A DNA stretch of 64,000 nucleotides from Solen grandis (lineage: Eukaryota; Mollusca; Bivalvia; Adapedonta; Solenidae): NCBI GenBank assembly GCA_021229015.1, contig CM037788.1, positions 56,603,525 to 56,667,524 of the forward strand, written 5' to 3'. Below the pieces are notes generated by a model. It was not told the origin of the DNA. It searched no databases and saw only the letters and a program-made list of their open reading frames with translations. The stretch's first letter is position 1; each line of letters starts with the position of its first letter. Positions 34,809-45,147 of this stretch are shown piece by piece. The translations under genes were made by a program, and so were the position numbers.

Positions 34809-36310
34809 ATTTTTCTATTTATTTAATGCTTTTCTGCCACGCTTTACACTTTGTAACTGAGCTCATCATTAATTTTACGCACTTCTAAATCATTATTCGG
34901 TATGAGTAATCAACATTTCTTTCAAGTAATTCTTGAAAAAAAAAAAAAATTTCAAGGTAGAAATCAATTGAAATTTCGTGATTACGAAATTACGACAGTG
35001 TTTTTTTTTTTTTTAAAAAGTTACAATAGAGAGTGTAACTTGGTACCGTTACAAAACCGTGAAAATTATAATAATGATAATGTTCATTGTTTGAAACAGT
35101 GATTACATGTATTTCCATTTTAATTCACTGATATTTCCCTATAATCCACCAAAAAGCATTAAATAAATGTGGCTTTCCTCCAATATTACACAATCATTTC
35201 CATGATTAGTATTCTAATAGCTTTGCTTTTCTTCTTCCCCAGTATATGTCTTACAATTATAATAAACATTATACACAGTAAAATCTCTCTTCCATATGTT
35301 ATGAAGGTAATCCGAGAAATAAATGAGTTTGTTGTCGTTGTTTATTATCGGTATTTATTCAGTCCGTCTCATCCATTTACATGTACAGCACTACTTGACC
35401 GCTGCTCAAAAACAGAACAGAACATATCTTTTATCCAACACAGGTATCAACAATGCAACAATAGCGTTATGTACAAACATAACTTTTACAAAGAACTGTT
35501 CTAGTTCCGAAATAATTATGTAAAATTAAGATGTATATAAGAGAGTAGTAAGTTACACTGTAGGGTTTAAGGGGATGGGTGAACACATTTGAAATATCAA
35601 ATCATTAATTAAGTTAGGTATAGAATACAGAATAAGAGTGGATGACATTTGGGATGCAGAATATGTGAGTGAGTGAGTGAGTGAGAGAGGTGTATAGAGA
35701 AATAGAAAGATAGAAAAAATACGTACACATACAGAAAGAGAGGATGACCAACGATCATAACAGAAGAACAGAACATAGACATGTAAAGATTTTTTTTATT
35801 TTAATAGACTTTACAAATTAGTGCATGTACGAGTAGTGCCGACATCCGTAAATACAATGGATTGTGATTACAAATAATTCAGGAAGTTGCTAGATAGTGT
35901 TAATTTGCTATTATTAAATCATTTGATAGTAATTAAGAGAAGAGATAATTTTCGAGATAATGATGGGAACTTGCTAACAGACGGTGACATGCAATTAACC
36001 CGATTTTAGCTTTCCTCCATCCCAGATGTCATATTTTCACAGTCACACCTTTCAAGATCTGCCATTAACGAAGCATTTTCACTTGTAAATGTTAATGGGG
36101 CCAAGTCTAAAATAAAATCCATATCCAAGTGGCCAGGCATAACTTTCGTGCTGGGTTGAAAATAAGTGAATAGACTGGATACATTTAAAAATAGTTTGTT
36201 TAAATAATTCTGAAATGTTAAATAACATTATTTAACTCGTTATTTCAATATAAAGAGAAGAAAATTGGAAGTTTTTTAGTACCTAGTTTAAGAAACGAAG
36301 CAACGTTTTT
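34809..36310. other. Noncoding stretch
   Basis: Contains the second direct copy (34950-35169), a (GTGA)n run near 35666-35687 and no convincing gene. The overlapping frames at 35169-35523 lack a recognisable domain. Confidence 0.4.
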
Positions 36311-36447
36311 GTGTCACCTGCTTTAAGCAGAGGAGACACATTATTATTATGACATAGGGATCACCTTTCCATCGTCCGTCTGTCGCTTCGTCACAGTTCT
36401 TCCGTCACGATTCAGCAGGTGACACACGTGTTCCAGAGCATACTCTT
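36311..36447 (+). mobile_element. Helentron-like short element, family C, copy 2
   Basis: The 5' hairpin GTGTCACCTGCTTTAAGCAG continues to GAGACAC. A CGTCCGTCTGTCGC run follows. GCAGGTGACACACGTG near the 3' end repeats the 5' arm inverted. The end is TACTCTTG followed by TT. Confidence 0.65.
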
Positions 36448-36570
36448 GTTACTTATGTGATACATCTATTTTGTTACTGAACATTTATATCTAGTATGAT
36501 TTAACATTTGATTAATAAATTATTTGCATATGCCTGAATATTATGATTCATATTTCATTCATTACAATTT

Positions 36571-36633
36571 GGTTCTCCAAATGACTGATTACTGTCGGTG
36601 GGACGTTAAACCCAACAAACAAACAAACAAACA
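36571..36633 (+). mobile_element. SINE family B, 3' fragment
   Basis: TCTCCAAATGACTGATTACT, then GTCGGTGGGACGTTAAACCC and an (ACAA)n tail matching the 3' end of the full copies. Confidence 0.75.
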
Positions 36634-37301
36634 GTTTCGTTCATCATTTAACTTCTAAATATGCATTTGAAATAGTAAAAAAACACTTTTCAAATAACTA
36701 TGTCAACAAATCAACAACATATGATTTTCTTTTTGTGTTAGGTATACTATTTTTAACGGAAGTTACTTTAATTAGTAAATAGTTTATTTTCTTTTATTAA
36801 TAAACTTTTATTTTACAAAAACTATTGTGCTGACGGTTATATTTACTAGTAGGATTAGAACTATGGTCATTGAATTATAGATTTAAATTCATGTTTAAAA
36901 ATACATTCGAACATTCGCAGTTATTTTTTTTTTTTTTTTTTTTTTTTAAAATAAAACTTTAAATCGGGCTTTTAAATGACAAGATACAGACGTAGATAGA
37001 TAACAAGACAATGTATCCGCTAGTCGTAAAATCTCAGTCAGTGTTGATTTTAGCTTATATAAGACTTGTAGTTTAAGGCTTATAACACAAATAATAATAA
37101 TAAAAAAAATCACGTAACTAATCTCAAACTAATATATAATTGTAGCCAAGATAATTCTGTCTTGAGTTAAAACTTTGTATTTATATTACTTTTTTATACT
37201 TTACGCATATTGTATATAAACGTAATAAAACTTTTAAATAATCAACATTAAGAACTTTTGTACTCAGGTGTAATCTTCTTATCTTTTTTTTTCCATTTCA
37301 G
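36634..37301. other. Noncoding stretch before the zinc-finger array
   Basis: Poly-T at about 36921-36947. It ends with a pyrimidine-rich run (37284-37298) and CAG at 37299-37301, a good 3' splice-site shape in front of the zinc-finger array. Confidence 0.45.
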
Positions 37302-37612
37302 CATTCCTCTTGTGGGACATACGAAACAAAATATTGTGTGCAGTTCATATTTACATATGCTCGTCAGATCAAAATCTCGTAATACACATGACCACATGCA
37401 AACCCTACAAGAGAAAGACATACACGTGTTCTGTGTGTAAGGAAAACTGGTTATATACATCACTTGGTGGAGCGAAGTAATAATAAACGTTTACTGTATA
37501 AGTTAAAGTTGAGGAAAATCTAAGTTTATTATATTATCGTCAGCAATCAGCATTGATCCCAAACAAGCTTATCCAAAACATATATAGTCAGAATTCAACC
37601 TCAATCAGATAA

Positions 37613-37849
37613 ATGCAGGAACACACTGGAGAAAAGTCATTCAAGTGTCCTGAGTGTGAGCATGTGTGTAGGTACAAGCAAAACTTGAAGATTCATATGC
37701 GAACACATACAGGAGAAAAGCCATACAAGTGTACTGTATGTGATCATGCATTTACTCAGAAATCAAACCTACTTGCACACAGGAAACAACCTACTTGCAC
37801 ACAGGAAACGGCATACAGTAGAAGAGCCATACAAGTGTACTGTGTGTGA
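37613..37849 (+). pseudogene. Zinc-finger array segment 1 (two fingers)
   Basis: The frame starts at an ATG at 37613 and encodes [10 protein letters not shown]...HMRTH and [10 protein letters not shown]...H. It loses frame at the 22-bp duplication (37790-37811) and then reads nonsense to a stop at 37849. The start is only the first ATG after upstream stops. Because the finger phase continues from upstream, it is probably not a true start. Confidence 0.7.
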
Positions 37850-38201
37850 GTATGCATGCAATAATAAGAAATTTTTAAGCTCGCACATGACAAAACATAC
37901 AAGAGAAAAGCCCCACAAGTGCACGGTGTGTGAATATACATCTACTAACAAATCAAACTTTACAGTGCACATGAGAATACATACAGGAGAAAAACCATAT
38001 CAGTGTACCGTGTGCAATTATGCATCTGGAAAAACATGTACAGTTGTAATAGATGTATGTAATCAAGTTGACAGCACACATAGATTACATACAGGGGAAA
38101 AACCATACAAGTGTACCTTGTGTGATTACGCATGTAGTGATAGGTCATGCTTGGCCCCGCACATGAGAACTCAAAAAGCCATACAAGTGTACTGTGTGTA
38201 A
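37740..38201 (+). pseudogene. Zinc-finger array segment 2 (about four fingers)
   Basis: Finger sequence resumes at about 37806. It reads [30 protein letters not shown], then a finger whose His spacing is spoiled by an insertion (YQCTVCNYAS...HRLH), then YKCTLCDYAC..HMRT. The last His and the linker are removed by the 8-bp deletion, and the frame ends at 38201. Confidence 0.75.
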
Positions 38202-38706
38202 TTATGCATCTAGTCAAAAGTCTACATTGACACGACATATTAGAATACATAACGGAGAAAAACCACACAAATGTACTGTTTGTGAATATTCATGTAGTAG
38301 CAAGTCAAGTTTGACTGCACACATGAGAAAACATACAGGCGAAAAACCATACCAGTGTACAGTGTGTGAATACGCATGTAGTGATAAATCAGGATTGGCA
38401 GCACACATTAGATTACATACAGGGGAAAAACCATACAAGTGTACCTTGTGTGATTACGCATGTAGTGATAGGTCATGCTTGGCCCCGCACATGAGAACTC
38501 ATACTAAAGAAAAGCCATACAAGTGCACTGTGTGTAATTATGCGTCTAGTCAAAAGTCTACATTGACACGACATATTAGAATACATAACGGAGAAAAACC
38601 ATACAAATGTACTGTTTGTGAATATTCATGTAGATTGAAGTCAGTCTTGACCTCGCACATGAGAAAACATACAGGAGAAAAACCATATAAGTTATACTGT
38701 GTGTGA
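38194..38706 (+). pseudogene. Zinc-finger array segment 3 (six consecutive fingers)
   Basis: This is the longest clean stretch. The fingers are CNYASSQKSTLTRHIRIH, CEYSCSSKSSLTAHMRKH, CEYACSDKSGLAAHIRLH, CDYACSDRSCLAPHMRTH, CNYASSQKSTLTRHIRIH and CEYSCRLKSVLTSHMRKH, with intact linkers. The first and fifth, and the preceding finger and the fourth, are near-identical at DNA level with a 336-bp offset (four fingers). The frame breaks at about 38694 inside the next finger. Confidence 0.85.
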
Positions 38707-39020
38707 GTGAAAATTGCACATGAGAATCCATACAGGAGAAACGCCACACACGTGTACAGAGTGTGAATTCGCATGTACTAATATGTCAGGCTTGATTACG
38801 CACATGAAGAAGCATAAAAGAGGAAAACCAGAAGAAAAATGAACAAATTGTTTGTGAATATTTGTGTAGTGTTAAGCCAGTCATGACCTTGAACATGTGT
38901 ATACATGCAGAATAAAGGCTCTACAGTGTTTGAATATGTATCTAGATGGACTTGATCCGTCACATGCTATTAAGGTTCCACACAGGAAAATTGCTATTCA
39001 AGTGTATTATGTTTGAGTAT
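38707..39020 (+). pseudogene. Zinc-finger array, degenerate 3' tail
   Basis: After the third break one complete finger remains (CTECEFACTNMSGLITHMKKH), with a short basic tail and a stop at 38840-38842. Beyond the stop, recognisable but decayed fingers continue in shifting frames (VCEYLCSVKPVMTLNMCIH near 38850; DLIRHM..FHTG..FKC near 38950-39005). An AATAAA lies at 38911-38916. Confidence 0.65.
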
Positions 39021-39210
39021 ATTGAAACATGCCAATATATGTTATGATTGGTTTTGCATGCATAGAAATTATCGTATTTGTGTTCCTTGATAACCATGTT
39101 TTTTTACTAACATTTTTTTTATACAAATACACATTTTATATGACCTATTTGTATATACATGTATATTTAAAATATTTAACAGCACATATTTTTATTGTTG
39201 TACTTTAATT
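39021..39210. other. AT-rich spacer
   Basis: Nothing recognised. Confidence 0.4.
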
Positions 39211-39391
39211 TACGGTAAAATCTCGCTATTTAGAACACCACCAGTTCCAGCAAAAAGTAGTCTCAATAACGATGTGGTCATAATAGTGTCTTTTACAGTA
39301 TAATCAGAATAGGACTTGAAACTGTTTGGCTCCCAAAATGAGTTGTCTTTATAATGAAGTGGTCTTAATTCCGAAGCGAGATTTTACTGTA
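39211..39391. mobile_element. Mariner/pogo-type MITE flanked by TA
   Basis: The left end TACGGTAAAATCTCGCT and the right end AGCGAGATTTTACTGTA are inverted copies with one mismatch. Pairing continues inward as GAACACCAC and GTGGTCTTAATTC. Outer TA dinucleotides fit the TA target of Tc1/mariner/pogo elements. No transposase. Confidence 0.75.
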
Positions 39392-40004
39392 TATCAATGT
39401 GCATGATTATAAGTTGTTGAAGTGGAAGGGCCTCCCTGGCCCATGTTAACGGCCATGATGGTGATAATAAACTGTTTACACTTATCAATACTGGTCGTGT
39501 TCATCCCACCATCCCATTACCCAACCATGACGTCAAGGTCCCTGTAACCATGACCTTGAAAATGCTGGACTCATGTGTGTGTATTGTATTGTTGGCCTTT
39601 GTAGATCATTCAGTGCATAAATATTGATTAAGCTAAATGGCAGTGGCATGAACAGTTTGTGGTTTGACTTCCAGATATTAGTAACTCATAATTATTATTT
39701 ATAACATGCTTACGGTCACATTATTGTCATGATGCATTATCTTTTGCAAAGCGGAAATGCAAAAACTTACCTCTTATTTGTCTCCAAATCTGACATTCAG
39801 GTTGTATTGATTATAATTTAAAGCAAACCTTACGAAATCAAATAAATATTGTACAAAGTAAAAGTTTTGTCATTTTTTTGTTGATTTTAGAATGTTACTT
39901 ACCACTTATGTATTTGAATGAAAGATTCACTTAATTTGTCATTAATAAATTCCACATAAGAGGGAATCATTTAAAAAATGAATGAGGAAATTAACGACAT
40001 TTTT
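39392..40004. other. Noncoding stretch
   Basis: No gene or repeat end recognised. Confidence 0.4.
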
Positions 40005-41214
40005 ATGCCCCCTTCGAAGAAGAGGGGTATATTGATTTGCTCCTGTCGGTCGGTCGGTCCGTAGGTCTGTCGGTAGACCAGACCTTGTCCGAGTGATAAC
40101 TCAAGTTCTATTTGACCTTTAAGTCTCAAACTTCATGTGGTTGTTGCTCATGATTAGTAGATGACCCCTATCGATTTTGGTGTCATTACCTCAAAGGCCA
40201 AGGTCACATGTTGTGTATGTATAATACCAGACCTTGTCCGAGTGATAACTTACGTTCTATTTGACCTTTAAGTCTCAAACTTCATGTGGTTGTTGCTTAT
40301 GATTAGTAGATGACCCCTTTCAATTTTGGTGTCAATACCCCAAAGGTCAAGGTCACAAGGTTGCATTTGTATATATGTTTGATGATTTGGCCTTGTCCAA
40401 ATAAAATTTTAGTCCTATTTCAGACTATATGTGGTTGTTCCTTATAATGAGTAGATGACCTCTATTGATTTGGGTGTCAACATCCAAGGGTCAAGTTCAC
40501 AATGTCACATGTTGATATATTTTCATTATATAAATGTCTTGCCCAAGTGATAACTTCTATTTTATTTTTACTCTTAAGGTCCTAACCTCATGTAGTTGTT
40601 ATTTATAAATGTAGAAAACCCTGTTTCAAATTAATAAGTTGGATTCTTATAAATATTTTGTACGATTTAAGCACTGACTAATAACTCAAAATCTCATTGT
40701 GTCTGGTTTTAAAAACTGACTTCCAGCATTCCTTTATAAAAATCTTGTGAATAGTCCACTATATGGAAATTATGCAAAAGACTTTTTATTACTTAGATCA
40801 AGATAACATAATTTATGTTGTAATGTTGTTTTGTTTTAAAGTTTGAGATATTTGAAGGATGATGTATCATTTTCTTTCATTATTGTGGATGTTTGTGCTT
40901 ATAACTAGCAAAGCTGATTTGTTATTTTTTATAATAAACCTAGAGCACTAAGTCTTAATGTTTTGTTTGTTTATAACTGACAATGTTCTTTCACTTAAAC
41001 CTTTGTGGACTTGTGTAAATATTTCTCCAGCCCATTTATATCAGTAAATGTTTAGTTCCACATTTTAGCACATTATATTTTCACTCAAATTTTTGAAGTT
41101 TGAGAATTTTTTGTGACAAGCCAACATTATGAAGGCAAACTCCTTGCATGTAATATAGCTATATACATATTATGGCATATGAAGGGGGCATATATGTTTC
41201 ACAAACATTTCTTG
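40005..41214 (+). mobile_element. Helentron-like element, family B, copy 1
   Basis: The 5' hairpin ATGCCCCCTTCGAAGAAGAG continues GGG. A GTCGGTCGGTCGGTCCGT run and two to three minisatellite units of about 150 bp follow, then a unique 3' region. Near the end GAAGGGGGCAT (41181-41191) repeats the 5' arm inverted. A terminal hairpin ATGTTT-CAC-AAACAT (41194-41208), TT and CTTG|T follow. Same plan as family A with unrelated sequence. Confidence 0.75.
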
Positions 41215-41277
41215 TCTTAACTGCAATGATCATCCTTAACATTAATGTGTTCAGGATTAAACGGTTTTATTTTTATT

Positions 41278-42786
41278 ATGCCCCCCTTCGAAGAAGAGGG
41301 GGTATATTGCTTTGCTAATGTCGGTCGGTCGGTCCGTATGTCCGTCGGTCTGTCGGTAGACCAGACCTTGTCCGAGTGATAACTTAAGTTCTATTTGACC
41401 TTTAAGTCTCAAACTTCTTGTGGTTGTTGCTCATGATTAGTAGTTGACCCCTATTGATTTTGGTGTCATTACCTCAAAGGTCAAGGTCACAAGGTCACAT
41501 GTTGTGTATGTATAATATCAGACCTTGTCTGAGTGATAACTTAAGTTCTATTTGACCTTTAAGTCTCAAACTTCTTGAGGTTGTTGCTCATGATTAGTAG
41601 ATGACCACTATCAATTTTGGTGTCATTACCTCAAAGGTCAAGGTCATATGTTGTGAATGTATAATACCAGACCTTGTCCGAGTGATAACTTAAGTTCTAT
41701 TTGACCTTTAAGTCTCAAACTTCATGTGGTTGTTGCTCATGATTAGTAGATGACCCCTATCGATTTTGGTGTCATTACCTCAAAGGTCAAGGTCACAAGG
41801 TCACATGTTATGTATGTATAATACCAGACCTTGTCCGAGTGATAACTTAAGTTCTATTTGACCTTTAAGTCTCAAACTTCTTGTTGTTGTTGCTAATGAT
41901 TAGTAGATGACCCCTATTGATTTTGGTGTCATTACCTCAAAGGTCAAGGTCACATGTTGTGTATGTATAATACCAGACCTTGTCCGAGTGATAATTTAAG
42001 TTCTATTTGACCTTTAAGTCTCAAACTTCTTGTGGTTGTTGCTCACGATTAGTAGATGACCCCTATCGATTATGGTGTCATTACCTCAAAGGTCAAGGTC
42101 ACAAGGTCACATGTTGTGTATGTATAATACCAGACCTTGTCCGAGTGATAACATGAAGTTCTATTTGACCTTTAAGTCTCAAACTTCATGTTGTTGTTGC
42201 TTATGAATTTGTAGAAACCCCTTTCAATTTTTTTGTCAGTATAAAAATAAAGGCAAAAAAATTTTGCATTTTATAAAAATTTTTTATACTTTTTTTGTCA
42301 AATAAAATTTAATCCTATTTCCCCCCCCCCCCGACCCCCCCCCCCTATTGGTTTTTTTTTAGATAAAAAAAAAAATACTTATTATTTGGGTTCAACATCC
42401 AAACAGGTTCACATGCACATGTTTGATATATTTCATTATAAAAAAGCTTGCCCAAGTGATAATTTATTTTATTTTTAAATCCAAGGTCCAAACCCATGGT
42501 TTTTTGTTTTAAAATTAAAAACCCTTTTAAATTTAATAACCGGATTTTAAAAAGTCTTTTAAAATTTTTTTTTTAAAAAACCGTCGACTAAAATTCAAAA
42601 TCTCTTGTGTCTGGTTTTAAATTCATAAAGTTTTTTGCACATTTTAGCACATTATTTTCACTCAAAATTTTTTTAAGTTTGAAAAAAATTTTAAGACAAC
42701 AACTTAAAAAGGCAAACCCTTTCATGTAAAATAGCTATTCCCATTAGGAATATAGGGACATTATGTTTCCCCCCAAAAATTTCTTG
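41278..42786 (+). mobile_element. Helentron-like element, family B, copy 2
   Basis: Begins ATGCCCCCCTTCGAAGAAGA, 63 bp after copy 1 and in the same orientation. It has about six minisatellite units and the same 3' region, but its last 550 bp carry many homopolymer changes and lost bases. The end, TTTCTTG then TT at 42781-42788, is still visible. Confidence 0.7.
41361..42230 (+). repeat. Minisatellite of family B, about 149/157-bp units
   Basis: Units begin at CCAGACCTTGTCCGAGTGAT near 41361, 41517, 41667, 41824, 41973 and 42130. Spacings alternate near 156, 150, 157, 149 and 157 because every second unit has an extra AAGGTCAC. All but the last unit contain TCAAGGTCA. Confidence 0.85.
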
Positions 42787-43488
42787 TTTATTCTTTTTTT
42801 CTATAATGTTTTGGGTTTGATTCAGGATAAAAAAACCCGGGGGTGGTAACATGCCAATTTGACTAAAAATCATCTCCTAAAACCTTCTACATAAGGGAAA
42901 CATTACTTAGTCAGACTGGGTAACATGCAACATGTCTACGGCTGATACGCAGTGTGTCGCACTATACTGTATCAAATAACATCGTCCCAAATGACAAATA
43001 CTGCCGGTGGGGCCCAAAACCCACAAAAAAACAGACATAAATTTAATATCGAGGGTGCCTAAAGTTGAGACTTTCCCTATTTCATATTTCAGTACCAAAG
43101 TTTCTGGGTATTATTTCATTTTTGCCCATACAGATAAATTTCATTAAGAAACATGGAAAAGAAAAAAAAGTTTTAAATGATTTAAAATCACCACATATGC
43201 CACCCGGCGCACAAAAAAAGTCCGTAATGTCACAATGACTCGCATTTTTAAAAAGCACCTTACACTTTTTTTACGTATTCACCGCCACAGGAAAAACATT
43301 TTTCTTGTGACCCTAAAACCCTTTTTTTAAGTGTCTAAAGAATTGCTTTTCAAAAGAAACACAATTTTAACTTTTCCCCCCATTTCATCTTGGGGGGGGT
43401 TTTTCAATCTTTGGGCCCCGAGATACGACTTAATCTCCGGAAACACACGAAAATCCATAGGGGCCAGGGCTGACTATATGGGGGGGTC
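42230..43488. other. Probable low-quality contig end
   Basis: From about 42230 homopolymers of A, T, C and G become long and frequent (for example C-runs near 42321-42346). Sequence comparable with copy 1 of family B has lost or gained single bases throughout. The density of such changes persists to the gap at 43489, suggesting poorly polished sequence. A family B SINE fragment is recognisable at 42910-43034. Confidence 0.6.
42910..43034 (+). mobile_element. SINE family B, 3' fragment
   Basis: Contains CATGTCTACGGC, CCCAAATGACAAATACTGCC and a CCACAAAAAAACAG tail. Confidence 0.6.
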
Positions 43489-43588
43489 NNNNNNNNNNNN
43501 NNNNNNNNNNNNNNNNNNNNNNNNNNNNNNNNNNNNNNNNNNNNNNNNNNNNNNNNNNNNNNNNNNNNNNNNNNNNNNNNNNNNNNNN
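43489..43588. other. Assembly gap 2 (100 N)
   Basis: Exactly 100 N. The left side is poor-quality sequence; the right side enters the 3' end of a family D repeat. Confidence 0.99.
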
Positions 43589-43652
43589 ATTTCATTTGAT
43601 TTACCAACAAGCATTTTGAATAGTCGAGCGTGCTGTCCTCTGACATCTCTTG
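43589..43652 (+). mobile_element. Helentron-like element, family D, 3' end
   Basis: Matches the 3' end of the insertion at 50286-50514 (TTTGATTTACCAACAA, TTTTGAATAGTCGAGCGTGC). It ends with GCTGTC-CTCT-GACATC, T, CTTG and TT, a decayed terminal hairpin. Its 5' part is in the gap. Confidence 0.65.
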
Positions 43653-45139
43653 TTATGATTATAGATGTCAATGAATGACCCGATCGAATTAATTAGAATA
43701 GTCCAAGCAAGACGGTCTAAATATTATTGACAATAAACTACGTAACCATTAGTTCTTCAATTTGCCTATAAATTTCAAGAGATAGGATAAATGCTTTGAT
43801 GGCACTGGTTTTTAAATTTGCGTTTGAAAAAAATATTGAATGGATCAAGTAACTGTACAACATTACACAAAATATTATAGCATTGCTAAATCGTCAATAA
43901 ATATCTACCTGGCTTTGATTTTTGTTTTTTATGGTTGAAATATCCGAAGGCACTTCAGTTTTACAGAAATGGACAAAAACTCACTAGAATTGGATATACA
44001 AATGAAGCCAAAAAAAAAAAAAAAACGAGCGCGATGACCTAGCAGTATTTTTAAATTTTCATTTTCAGCGCAATCTTTTACATACTTCATGAATATGTGA
44101 AAATCAGAAAAAAATCTATAGAAGAAAAAAATCTGTAGCATACGTCATTAATTGGGTTGATGTTATATTGTTCATGCTTAAAAGTAAAAATTTCTTTAAA
44201 GGCAGGGAAGAATTTTGAACAAAAATATAACACATTTAAAATGTTATGTTATTAAAATGGTCATGATTAAAACGTAAACATAACATATTCCACTCGTAGT
44301 GGGAGACTGGTGGCGGGGTTTTCATGAAATTTTAATATTATGAGCAAAGTTTAGGAGAGGGAAACGACAACATGACGTCAAAAATGCTGTAACTCTACAA
44401 TTCAGTTTATCTTGTCTACTTAGTCTACACTAGTAAGTCTGCTTAACTCGCCCTTTGTTTCATAATGATTCATTGTAAGGAGAATCATAAACTTGATTGC
44501 ATGCACGTTTCCCTGAACCTAGTTTAAATTATATCATGTTCGTTTCGTGTGGAAAAACTGTAAAATAATGTGATTGGATATAACATTATGCCAAATGTAT
44601 ACGGCGTGATCCTGCAGTGTGGCAGCACTTTATCTATCTCAACAAGACACAGTCTCCAAAAGACTGAAATACTGCCGTTGGATCGTTAAATCAAACAAGC
44701 AAACTTAAACAAAACATAACACATTCAAAGATGTTTATAGTTATGTTTAAGACGTCTACGTAACAAATTCTTAGATATGCTACTGAGCGCGAAGAGATAA
44801 ATTCAATTGACTGAATCAATCTGAAATTGCCTGATTTTGATTTCCAGCTACTGAAGACAGCAGCTGATATATGTATCAATGGATGCGGTTCTAACCTTGG
44901 CTCAGGGTACAAATGTCTCCGGTCAGGCTGACCTTATCTCCCTCTCCCGGATTATTCGATAAGAATAGAAAGATCTTATGTGTTTTTTTACATCACTTTA
45001 TCTGTCAGGATTTCTTTTATTATTTCACCACAAAGAAGGATACAACAGTAGCCAAGATAAATTAGATTAATCAAAAATAGTATCATTTATATCACTACTT
45101 GGATTAAGTATCGAAGCCTTTAGTGTAGCATAAGCTATT
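43653..45139. other. Noncoding stretch
   Basis: AT-rich. Apart from a SINE fragment at 44581-44706, nothing is recognised. Confidence 0.4.
44581..44706 (+). mobile_element. SINE family B, 3' fragment
   Basis: TATACGGCGTGATCCTGCAG, GTGGCAGCACTTTAT, AGACTGAAATACTGCCGTTG and an AACAAGCAAAC tail. Confidence 0.75.
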
Positions 45140-45147
45140 CCGGCTTA

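Larger units (their letters stand above)
37302..39020 (+). pseudogene. C2H2 zinc-finger array, about 16 finger remnants, frame broken
   Basis: A tandem C2H2 array of 28-codon units with the H-T-G-E-K-P-[YF] linker. About 11 fingers keep C-x2-C-x12-H-x3-H. The likely role is sequence-specific DNA binding in the nucleus. No KRAB, BTB or other effector domain is visible. Reading is interrupted by a stop at about 37470, a 22-bp tandem duplication (37768-37811), an 8-bp deletion (about 38175) and an indel (about 38694). Degenerate fingers extend the array at the 5' side (37330-37470, with zinc-binding Cys and His swapped) and the 3' side (38843-39020). The array may be the last exon of a larger gene, given the splice-acceptor-like CAG at 37301. 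I call it a pseudogene as assembled, but assembly error in a repetitive exon is possible. Confidence 0.75.

Noticed and set aside
37960..38774. Minus-strand open frames of 74-102 residues
   Set aside because: They are antisense to the zinc-finger array and are kept open by its repetition.
43331..43678. Open frame across gap 2
   Set aside because: It exists only because N is read as open; the left flank is poor-quality sequence.
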